Shown: positions 55,294 through 64,000 of the stretch, piece by piece
Layout: each line of letters begins with the position of its first letter
Position numbering within the stretch: the stretch's first letter is position 1
DNA from: Areca catechu
Lineage: Eukaryota > Streptophyta > Magnoliopsida > Arecales > Arecaceae
Direction: 5' to 3'
Length of the DNA: 64,000 bases
Assembly: GCA_021397845.1 (NCBI GenBank)
Contig: CM038044.1
Span: forward strand, 99,136,942 to 99,200,941
Notes under the pieces: model-generated
Told to the model about the DNA's origin: nothing
Database searches by the model: none
Seen by the model: only the letters and a program-made list of their open reading frames with translations
Program-made: the position numbers and the translations under genes

Positions 55294-56671
55294 GTTAGTA
55301 GAGGTGGCTAGGTTTTCTTATCGGCTGGATAGATAGGGCCTCACACCCCGTGATGTTCTGTAGAACAAAGGAAAGGGCATCACATCCTGCGATGCACACA
55401 GCAAAGAAAAAAAATTCGATAGAGCTTCTTTATTGATGAATAAATTATAAATAATATAGGAGGGTTGATGGGGTATTTATAGACCCTCAACCAGTGGTGT
55501 AAGGGATACAAAGACTAGACTTGTTTTCCCTTGGACTACAACTCATGGAATTCTGGCTCTAGGCATCCTGGACTCTTGTCACTGGGCTGATTCAGACCTC
55601 TCTTCAAGTGGGTAATCATCATGGGATTCTCATCCATCTTGGGTGCCAACTATGAGGATTGATGAGGTGTCATGATGTAGGGTCAAGATGACCCCTGGGT
55701 TGCCTTGATTGCTGAACTTTGGAGTCTGGATGATGTGGGCTCCTGTAGGTAATTGGACTCTCCAGTCTAGATAGAAGAAGACTCAAGAGTTTTGGTGAGA
55801 CTCTTGAGTTATGGAAACTTAAGCAGTTAAGAATCTGTTTGATCCAAATACTTGAAGCAAGAAATCCTTCCAATCTTCTCCATTATGGATGACAAGATGA
55901 AATAAAATTTCTTGGAATTTGGCATTGGAAAGAGGGTAGAAAGAGTGGGTTGACTCCTTGGATTTGGCATGGAATACCTGAAGTGAATGGCACCAAGGAT
56001 GAAGACTCCTTCTCATTTACTTATCTTAAAAGGAAGGGCGCCAATTTAGAATTCATTTGGCTGATTAATAGTGTAAGACATGGAGTGACATGGCAAGTAT
56101 TTTTGTCCTGGATGAAGTGCCAAGTGGTGTTATCCTAATGATGTGTCATGACATGTCCAAATATGACATGTGTTGATATCCAAATCCATGAAAAGGTGGT
56201 GCCAAGAACAAGCTGACTTGGGCTAGCACATGGAATCACATGGTTTGTCTTAAGCTAGCACATGGGATCTTTAATTGAGTGCACATGAAGTCACATGGGT
56301 CTTCAATTGGGTTCCCCTTGTATTACAGGAGGGTTCCCCTTGTATTACAGGACTCAATAACCAATTATTACAAGACTCAAAACCAAATAACTAAAGCCCT
56401 ACTTGATCAATTGATCAAAAGGCATAACCTTAAAGAATAAATTTGGTAAATAGGGTTTGGCCCAATAGGGTTTGACACAACCGATAAATGGGGTTTTTAC
56501 ACAAATCCTAATTGGTAAAGAGGGCTAAACCCAATTAAGCCTATATAACAAAATTTAAAATAAAATATTTACAGTTGGTAAAAGGGATTGGGTTCAGGGC
56601 TTTATTCATAGGTGATCCACAGGGATGTGGGTTCAACCTATCAATATTTTCTGGCCCTGGTGTCCTCACCA

Positions 56672-57088
56672 GATTTGGGACTCAGAAGATAGGAAAAATA
56701 AGATTTAGAGGGTTGGAAGTAGGGAGAAGGTAGGAGGGGCGCTGAAGATGGTTGGCAGCCTGGAGGAGGGAGGATGCCTGGACTTTGGAGTTGGCAGCCT
56801 GGAATGGAGAAGATGCTTGGGGCTTTGGAGTTGGCAACTAGGGTTTGGAGGTTGGAATTAGTATTGGGCCTCTCACCCTCTCCTTCATGGAGTGTCAATG
56901 CTCAAAGCACAGAAAAATTAGAAATTTCATTCATTCAATTCATCATGATTTTTCAAGAGGGAGGAGGGGTATTTATAGTTTACCTAGACCTCTTAGACTC
57001 CCTTTCAAAGTTAAAGTGCATACAAGGAACAAGAGAGAAAAGAGGGGGCACCACAAAGTTGTCTTCTTTGTTGGTTATACATGGGAAT
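56672..57088 (-). repeat. 5' LTR of G3, distal part, cut by S3
   Basis: Matches the G3 3' LTR at about 35136-35550 (GACTCAGAAGATAGGAAAAATA; GAGGGAGGAGGGGTATTTATAG). The match ends at CATGGGAAT, where the S3 LTR begins. Confidence 0.75.
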
Positions 57089-58815
57089 TGTTGACCCCAT
57101 AAGTGATTTTGATGATAACCAAACATTGGAGCATGTACATTTATTTCTGACAACTCTTCAAGTATTTTACAAGTTTTTGTAGGATGAGTTAATTGTTCAA
57201 ACTTCAACTCCTATACCTTTGTTTCTTGTTTGAGTTGTATTGTAATTTGTTTTTATGAAGAAGAACCCAATGAAAAAGCTAAGAAAAAATCATGTAAAAA
57301 GGGTTACTTCTGTGTATGTGTGCCTTAGAATTAATTTGAGTTGGTATGATTGAAAAGTTGTAAGAGTGTTGGTAAGAGTTTTTTCTTGAGTTCAATTATA
57401 AAAATCTTGAAGAAGATACTCGAGCTGACCTAGCATGTTGAAGAGCTGACTCTACTTCATGGCATGCAACAAGGATTCTGGTATGCAGCAATCCGAGCCA
57501 ACTCGAAGGTAACTGAGCCGACTCCAGTGAATCCGAGTCGACTGGAATTTATCCGAGCTGACTCTTTCAGAGTCCAGTTTTTGAACATTTCTGAGAACAG
57601 CCAGGCGAGCCGACCTGAACTAGAAAGAGCCGACTTTGCCAGACCTAATTTTGAAGACTTGAGAAAGTGAGCCGACCCGAATTGCATCGAAACGACTCTT
57701 CTAGAGTGATGATTTTAGAACCTGAGAAGAAGAGCTGACCCAAGCTAAAAAGAGCCGACTCCTTGAGTTCAAGTTTTTCAAAGATATAAGTTTGAGCCGA
57801 CCTGAGCTATCAAAGCCAACTCGTCCAGCGTGAAGTTTTGTACCCTGAGACAAAGAGCTGACTGCACTGAATGTTTGGTGACTCGACCTATCAACTCGAA
57901 GGAATTCGAGCCAACTTGAATATTGCTTTCAGGTATCTAATGGCTAGTTCCAAAATTTATTTTTGAATGCCAAAAAGTGCTCCAACAGTCACAAACCACT
58001 TCCCAATGGTCTACAACAGCTAGAATTGCCTTGGAGTGATGGAAGACCTTATATTTGAAAGATTTGAACTTCCTTGAAGCAATGAATTAAAAAGTTCTTC
58101 AAAGTTTTGAGAGCTACATTGAATATCCCACCTACCAAAAAGAAAAAGAGAACAAGAGCATTCAAGCAAGCCTTCAAGTCTTCACCAACTCTGATATGAA
58201 GCTTGAAGTAATTTTGGAAGAAGCCACTGAAGTAATTAAAGCTCATTCAAGCTCATTCAAGTGGACTTCTATCAAGCTGCACCGGTAACTATCCGACAAA
58301 TTGAGTTTATCATTTATTGTTGCATTTACTTCAATTCTTTTTCTGAATTATTGTTGGGTTATTGGTGAGCCCAGTTGAAAAACCAAATAGGTTCTTGGTG
58401 AGCCTTGATAAAAACCAAGTGTTGGGTTCTTAGTGATCATAGTAAAACCAAGTTAGGTTTCTTTGGTGAGCCTGTTCAAAACCAAAGGGTGTTGGGTTTT
58501 CTTTGGCGATCCCTTTAAAACCAAAGTGTAAAGGTTTTGAATTGTGATCTTGCAAAATAATTTGACTGTATTCGGGTGTGAATCTAGTGAAAATCCCAAG
58601 TGGTGTCTTGGGTAGTGGACGTAGGAGCCGGGTTGCTCTGAACCACTATAAATTTTGTATATTTGTGTTGTGCTCACTTGACTCTATTTAGCTTCTGCAA
58701 TTTAATACTCTATCATAGCACCTACCACTTATAAGGAATTTTTAATTGTATACTAACTGCTTTAAATTTTTAAATTTCTAATTCACCCTCCTCTTGGGTA
58801 GCCACCTGGGTAATA
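57089..58815 (+). repeat. 5' LTR of S3
   Basis: Starts TGTTGACCCC and ends CACCTGGGTAATA (canonical CAACA/CA end mutated). GCCGAC motifs lie at 57517, 57609, 57629, 57671, 57754 and 57796, upstream of a TATATTT box near 58046. Tandem AACCAAG repeats at about 58360-58540. Confidence 0.85.
57425..57915 (+). promoter_or_regulatory. GAGCCGAC motif array in U3 of the S3 LTR
   Basis: Six exact GCCGAC cores and many near copies (GAGCTGAC, GAGCCAAC, GAGTCGAC). The exact cores fall within 57517-57801, 245-530 bp upstream of the TATA-like box, the position seen in S1 and S2. Confidence 0.6.
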
Positions 58816-58817
58816 AT

Positions 58818-58829
58818 TGGTATCAAAGC
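58818..58829 (+). promoter_or_regulatory. Primer binding site of S3
   Basis: TGGTATCAAAGC, one base off the TGGTATCAGAGC tRNA-Met site, two bases past the LTR. Confidence 0.78.
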
Positions 58830-58860
58830 AGAGTCTCTAAATACATAAGAGTAAAGATCG

Positions 58861-60736
58861 ATGGCTCATCCAATGAGTACGTCCTTGGCGGAAGGCCAAT
58901 CAACCAATAGACCTCCACTCTTCACTAGCATAAATTATACATACCGGAAAGCTAGAATAAAAATTTATGTTCAAGCAGTTGATTTTCAGTTATGGAAGGT
59001 CATTCCAAGGATCCTTATATCCCATGATTAAAATTGATGGAGTGGACGTTCCAAAACCTGAAGAAGATTGGGATGAACATGACATGAAGATGGGTGTGTT
59101 AAATGCCAAAGCAATGAATCTCTTATACTGTGCTTTGGATAGTAATGAGTTTAATCAAATTTTTATTTGCTCATCGGCAAAAGAAATTTGGGATAAACTT
59201 GAAGTGACCCATGAAGGAACTTTTCAAGTGTAGTCTTCTAAAATTAATCTTCTTGTGCATAGTTATGAATTATTCAAAATGGAACCTAATGAAACAATCT
59301 CTGCCATGTTTTCATGTTTCACTGATATTATTAATGGCTTAAAGAGTCTTGGCAGGATATATTCTAATGCAGATCTTGTACAAAAGATTCTAAGATCTCT
59401 TCCAGACAAATGGGATCCGAAAGTGACAGCCATCCAGGAAGCAAAAGATTTGAACATCTTATTGCTGGATGAACTACTAGGATCTCTAATCACACATGAA
59501 CTGATCATGCAGCACCGAACTGAAGATGATCAAAAGGAAAAACAATCTATTGCCTTCAAAGCTGTTATAGATTCTAGAAAGGATGAAGAATCGGAAGAAG
59601 AATGCTCCTCTACTGAAAGCGACATGGAAGACGAAGATGTTACCATGGTCGTTAGGAAACTCAGAAGGTTCTTGGGAAGAAGAAAAGGAAGACATTTTAG
59701 AAAATTCCACAAGAACAAAGAATTCGGTAAGGACAATGACAAGGAAAAGGAAAAAGTAAAAGAAGTGCCCATTTGCTATGAATGAAAAAATCTAGGGCAC
59801 ATCCGACCAGATTGTCCATTATTGAAAAGGGGTTTTAAGAAAAAGAAAAAGAAAGCTATGGTAGCAATGTGGAGTGACAGCGAAGCATCCTCATCCACTA
59901 AAAAAGAAGTGACCACGAAATCTACAAATTTATATCTGATGGGTCTTGAAAATGAGGTATCATCCCCTGAGATTCAAACTGAATTTACATATGATGAATT
60001 GAATTTTACATTTCATGATTTACTTATTAAATTCAAGAAAGCTGGGGTTAAAATTAAATCCTTGAAGAAACAAAATAATGTTTTATTAAAAGATAAGAAT
60101 GAGATTTCTGAAAAGAATAACATTTTACAAAAAGAATTGAATATCTTTTCTGATAATGTTATTATTTTGAAAAATGAGAAAAATGCTTTGAATGAGACAA
60201 ACAAAATTTTAGTTGCCAAAAATGTTGATTTGAAAAAGGAGGTTGAAAAGCTTAATCCTTTAGTAGAAAAACTTACTTTGAGTTCTAACAAGCTTAAGTT
60301 AATTTTGAAATAACAAAAAGATTCAAAAAGTAAAGCTGGAATTAGATTTAATGCTTTAAATACCAAAGGGATTTCAACAAGAAAATTTGTATCTTCAAAA
60401 GCTTCAGCTTCAAGTGCTAAACTTCAAAAAACTTTTCCATCGAAATCTATTTCAAATGGCTTGAAGTATGTTCCAAAAAATTCTATTCAAAAATCTTACA
60501 AACCAAATATTTCTGTTTATGCATCTTTTAAAGCTTCAAAGCATGCATCATTCAAAAATGATAAAATTATTTATTATGCATGTCATAGATTTGGATATAA
60601 ATCTCGTCAATGCAATTTCTTGAAAAACTCCATGATTGGTGCATTGAAATATAGAACCGTTTGGGTTCCAAAGGGAACCAATTTTGCTAACCCGAAAGGA
60701 TCCAAGTTAGCTTGGGTACCTAAAATCACTCCTTGA
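58861..60736 (+). pseudogene. S3 gag (copia type)
   Basis: Starts MAHPMSTSLAEGQS at 58861. It has the same domains as S2: DFQLWKVI, DVPKPEEDWDE, a KIWDKLEVTHEGTFQV capsid box, then LRSLPDKWDPKVTAIQEAKD and an acidic region. The zinc knuckle CYE-stop-KNLGHIRPDC (about 59774-59815) has TGA in place of the second Cys. A Lys/Asn/Glu-rich coiled coil (59820-60310) and a second box YYACHRFGYKSRQC (about 60574-60613) follow. A one-base frameshift near 59005 and stops at 59231, 59783 and 60311 disrupt it. Confidence 0.82.
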
Positions 60737-60742
60737 CTGTTT

Positions 60743-62355
60743 TGTAGGACTGTCTTGCAACCCACAAATTAAAGAAAAGATGGTATCTTGACAACGGCTG
60801 TTCAAGGCATATGACAGGTGACAAAGATCAGTTTATCACCCTACAAATAAAAGAAGGAGGATTAGTTACTTTCGAAGATAATGTCAAGGGGAGAATAATC
60901 AGAATCGGTAAGATTAAAAAAACCTCCTGTACTTTTATTGAAGATGTATTGCTAGTAGATAAACTGAAGCATAATTTATTGAGTATTAGTCAACTTTGTG
61001 ATAAAGGCTTCAAGGCTATCTTTGAATCATCTATGTGTGTAGTAACTAACTCTCTTGACTTTAGCAACAAATTCATTGGTCATAGACTTGGAAACATCTA
61101 TGTGGTAGATCTAAATGATCTAGCCATGACTAGTAGTTCCAGTCTAGTGGCTGTGAATGCTAAGACCAAGGAGTCATGTTTATTATGGCATAAACAATTA
61201 GGTCATGCTAGCATGCATACAATTGCCAAATTAATCTCAATGAATCTAGTTAGAGGTTTGCCACATTTTAAAGTTGATCTTGATTTTGTATATGATGCTT
61301 GTCAATTAGGTAAACAAACTAGGAGGAGTTTTAAATCAAAAAATGTTATTTCAACAACTAGACCCCTTGAGCTACTTCACATGGACTTATTTGGACTACC
61401 TAGGACCACAAGCCTAGGAGGTATGAAATATGGCCTTGTGATTGTAGATCACTTTTTTAGATTCACATGGATATTATTTATTGCATATAAGAATGAAACT
61501 TTTGATGTATTTCAAAAATTTCATAAGAAAATTTCAAATGAAAAAAATCTTTCTGTTATCTCTATAAGAAGTGATCATGGAACTAAATTTTAAAATCAAT
61601 TTTTTGATGAATATTGCACTGAGCATGGCATTGATCACAAATTCTCTAATCCTAGAACACCACAACAAAATGGTGTTGTAGAGAGAAAGAATAGGACTTT
61701 GAAAGAAATGGCCTGAACCATGTTGTGTGAAGGTAATCTTCCAAGATACTTTTGGACAGAAGTGGTGAACACTGCCTGTTACATATTAAACTGAGTTTTA
61801 ATTAGACCAATTTCAAAGAAAACCCCCTATGAACTTTGGAATGGAAGAAAACTGAATATTAACTATTTTCATGTTTTTGGGTGTAAATGCTTTGTGTTAA
61901 ATAATGACAAAGATAACCTAGAAAAGTTTGATGCAAAATCTGATGAATCTGTATTCCTTGATTATTCCTTACATAGCAAGGCATATAGAATGTTTAATAA
62001 GAGAACTCTTACTGTAGAAGAGTCAATTCATGTTATTTTTGATGAGGCTAACCACTCACCATCTAGAAAAGATGAGTGTGTAGATAATGATGCAGGTACA
62101 CTACAAAAGAAAATGGAAGATCTAAGCATTCAAGACAAGCCAACACAAGATGGAAATGAAGTGATAAGCATGGATCATACTGATTTACCAAAGGAATGGA
62201 GGTATGTAACTTCACATCCTAAAGATTTAATTATTGGTGATCCTTCTCATGGTGTTAGGACCAGGTCAGCATATAGAGATGCACATGACTACCTAGCCTT
62301 TATCTCACAAATTGAACCACATAGTTTAAAAGAAGCTGAAACTGATCATAACTAG
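60743..62355 (+). pseudogene. S3 protease and integrase
   Basis: The protease box reads WYLDNGCSRHM (about 60781), with Asn replacing the Ser of DSG. Pre-integrase: LLWHKQLGHASMHTI. Integrase core: LLHMDLFGL (first Asp, about 61379), SIRSDHGTKF (second Asp, about 61570), and NPRTPQQNGVVERKNRTL with the third catalytic Glu (about 61680). The C-terminal part includes HVFGCKCFVLNNDKDNLEKF and SKAYRMFNKRTLTVEES. Stops lie at 61591, near 61714 and near 61792. Complete in layout, unlike S2. Confidence 0.82.
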
Positions 62356-63833
62356 ATGATGGCCATGCATGATGAATTAAACCAGTTTAAAAGGAATAAT
62401 GTTTGGACACTAGTTAGTAAACCTACAGACCATCCAATCATAGGAACCAAATGGGTCTATGGAACAAACTAGATGAAAACGGTAAGATTATAAGAAATAA
62501 GGCAAGGTTGGTAGCAAAAGGGTACAATCAAGAGGAGGGTATTGATTTTGATGAAACATATGCTCCTATAGCAAGACTAGAATCCAGTAGACTACTTCTT
62601 GCATTTGCTTGCTACATGAACTTTAAACTCTTTCAAATGGATGTCAAAAGTGCTTTTCTAAATAGATTTATTTCTGAACAAGTTTTTGTAGAACAGCCAC
62701 CAGGTTTTGAAAATCATGCTTTTCCAAATTATGTGTTTAAGTTGAATAAAGCTTTAAATGGTTTGAAACAAGCACCTAGGGCCTGGTATAATAGACTAAG
62801 CAAATTTTTACTTAAAAATGATTTCAAAAGAGGAAATGTTGATAAAACTTTTTTTATTAAAAACAAAGAGAATGATATGTTAGTTGTACAAATTTACGTT
62901 GATGACATTATATTTGGTGCAACTAATGAAAATCTTTGTAAAGAATTTGCTGAGTTGATGCAGGGTGAGTTTGAAATGAGCCTTATGGGTGAACTTAACT
63001 ACTTCCTTGGATTACAAGTCAAACAAATGATGGAATCTTTATAAGCCAAGCCAAGTACTTCAAAAAGATAATCAAGAGATTTGGCATGGAAACAAGTAAA
63101 GAGGGTGCACACCCATGAGCACTACCTACAGGCTAGACAAAGATGAAAGTGGATCCAATGTTGACCAAAAGCTATATAGAGGTATGATCGGATCCCTACT
63201 GTATCTTACAGCTAGTAGACTTGATATCTTGTATAGTGTATGTGTATGTACTAGATTTCAATATAATTCTAAAGAAACCATATGCTTGCTGTTAAAAGAA
63301 ATTTCAAATATTTGAAAGGTACAAGTAATTTAGGTCTTTGGTATTCCAAAGAATCATCTTTGAATTTAATTGGTTTTTCTGATGCTGACTATGCTGGTTG
63401 CAAAATTGATAAAAAGAGCACTAGTGGTACATGCAAATTTCTAGGGTTGAATTTAATTTCATAGCATTGTAAGAAGCAAAACTCCATAGCTTTGTCCACT
63501 GCTGAGGTAGAGTACGTTGCTGATGGTAGTTGTTGTGCTCAAGTGTTATGGATTAAACAACAACTAGAAGACTTTGGTGTTATATAATTTAAAATTCTAA
63601 TCAAATGTGATAACACAAGTGCTATTAATTTGATAAAAAATCCTGTTCAGCATTCACGAACTAAGTACATTGAAATTAGGCATCATTTTATAAGAGATCA
63701 TGTATTGAATAATGATATTGTACTTGAATTCGTGCCAACTGAAAATCAGCTTGTAGACATTTTTACCAAACCTTTGAATTTTGATAGATTTGCAATGATT
63801 AGAAGTGAACTAGGATTATGTGACCCACTCTAG
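62356..63833 (+). pseudogene. S3 reverse transcriptase and RNase H
   Basis: Starts MMAMHDELNQFKRNNVWTLV. A frameshift near 62455-62470 leads to ARLVAKGYNQEEGIDFDETY. RT continues with LFQMDVKSAFLN, VEQPPGFENHAFPNYVFKLN, QAPRAWYNRLSKFL, and the intact box VVQIYVDDIIFGA (about 62884). RNase H has LYRGMIGSLLYLTASRLDI, FSDADYAGCKIDKKSTSGT, STAEVEYVADGSCCAQ and RTKYIEIRHHFIRDH. The last frame ends at TAG 63831. Frameshifts near 63020-63110 and 63290 and a stop near 63462 break it. Confidence 0.82.
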
Positions 63834-64000
63834 AAACACTCTCATAATCTTAAGGACAAATTATCTAGGTGACCTTCTAATCCCAAACTTTATGTTAAAT
63901 AAGCTTTGATTGAAATCCAAAAATCACTTGTGTGCTCTCTCTACTCGAGCCGACTCGAGCAGATGACCTATTGGTCGAGCCGGCTTGGATGTCGAGCCAT
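63834..64000 (+). other. S3 spacer after pol, with GAGCCGACTCGAG motif
   Basis: No ORF. CGAGCCGACTCGAGCAG near 63946 and CGAGCCGGCTTGG near 63976 mirror the S2 spacer (16245-16350). The extra ORF is expected just past the window end. Confidence 0.55.

Larger units (their letters stand above)
42931..56671 (-). mobile_element. G4: nearly complete Ty3/gypsy chromovirus-type element
   Basis: 3' LTR (42931-45321), PPT, pol, gag to 52398, leader, PBS (about 53229-53240), 5' LTR (53245-56671). Target duplication is GATTA/GATTT around 42930 and 56672, in the G3 5' LTR. Two further insertions lie in it: 48253-50600 in the protease-RT linker and 53731-55293 in the 5' LTR. Every expected domain is present. 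Confidence 0.82.
53245..56671 (-). repeat. 5' LTR of G4 (contains an LTR insertion)
   Basis: Starts TAATACGGGACAATAATTA (TGATGC in the 3' LTR) and ends GTGTCCTCACCA. Without the 1563-bp insert and its 5-bp duplication it is 1859 bp. The 3' LTR minus two 277-bp units is 1837 bp; the 22-bp difference equals a local duplication of GTTCCCCTTGTATTACAGGA here (about 56320-56350). Confidence 0.78.
34700..57088 (-). mobile_element. G3: Ty3/gypsy chromovirus-type element (hosts G4 and a solo LTR; right end split by S3)
   Basis: It has a 3' LTR (34700-36135), PPT, pol (36182-40560, split by 36919-38544), gag (to 41795), leader, PBS (about 42474-42485) and 5' LTR (42488-42930 plus 56672-57088, then cut by S3 at 57089). 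The left target site is TCAAT (34695-34699); the right partner is outside the window. The lineage call rests on the C-terminal chromodomain. Confidence 0.75.
57089..64000 (+). mobile_element. S3: SIRE-like Ty1/copia element, 5' LTR, gag and pol (3' part outside window)
   Basis: 5' LTR (57089-58815), PBS, gag from 58861, protease, integrase, RT and RNase H to 63833, then the spacer before the extra ORF. Inserted in the G3 5' LTR after GGAAT (57084-57088). Protein order and sequence match S2, but integrase and the start of RT are present here. Confidence 0.85.

Noticed and set aside
1..64000. An intact host protein-coding gene
   Set aside because: Apart from the captured KNL1-like fragment, all recognisable coding sequence belongs to transposable elements and is broken.

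Overview
The window looks like intergenic DNA from a large-genome flowering plant, probably a monocot, though I cannot name the species. Almost every base can be assigned to nested transposable elements. The evidence is Ty1/copia and Ty3/gypsy coding domains, initiator-Met-tRNA primer binding sites (TGGTATCAGAGC type), polypurine tracts, and long TG...CA LTRs with 5-bp target duplications. I see no intact host gene, rRNA, tRNA gene, CRISPR array or operon. Every long reading frame is broken by stops, frameshifts or insertions. The only host-gene sequence is a broken piece of a kinetochore gene, carried inside a DNA transposon. Left block, 1-26099. Positions 1-8974 are the 3' part of a SIRE-like Ty1/copia element (S1, + strand): a long extra ORF downstream of pol, a 3' UTR, a polypurine tract and a 3' LTR. 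A 5.06-kb CACTA-type element (1114-6171) split the S1 ORF with an AGA target duplication. It carries TNP-like coding remnants and captured exons, intron and 5' flank of a KNL1/SPC7-like gene. S1 lies in the LTR of a tandem LTR-internal-LTR-internal gypsy array (G1/G2, - strand). Both internal domains of that array encode an unusual gag / unknown / integrase-fragment chain. G1 gag is interrupted by S2 (11846-22228, - strand), a SIRE-like element with both LTRs. Middle, 26100-34699. A 2.34-kb copia-type LTR without a target duplication (26100-28438) marks the junction of the two blocks. It is followed by a degraded + strand gypsy element (G5). G5 gag is interrupted by an Athila/Tat-like solo LTR (29609-31178), by a further solo LTR (31326-34202) that itself holds a SIRE-type solo LTR (31334-32739), and by G3. 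Right block, 34700-64000. G3 is a - strand chromovirus-type gypsy element. Its integrase is split by a solo LTR with a 31-bp tail (36919-38544). Its 5' LTR is split by G4 (42931-56671), a nearly complete chromovirus-type gypsy element that holds two further LTR insertions (48253-50600 and 53731-55293). The rest of the G3 5' LTR is interrupted at 57089 by S3, a + strand SIRE-like element (5' LTR, gag, pol) that runs off the window end. How the parts relate: S1, S2 and S3 show different parts of one element type, with order LTR, PBS, gag, protease, integrase, RT, RNase H, extra ORF, 3' UTR, PPT, LTR. Three features of this family seem worth attention: arrays of GCCGAC motifs just upstream of the LTR TATA box, a motif cluster between pol and the extra ORF, and 3' UTR repeats complementary to the element's own primer binding site. 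These, together with the KNL1-carrying CACTA element and the gag-unknown-integrase gypsy derivative, are the main candidates for undescribed biology. All coordinates come from reading and aligning repeats by eye, so boundaries may be off by a few bases.
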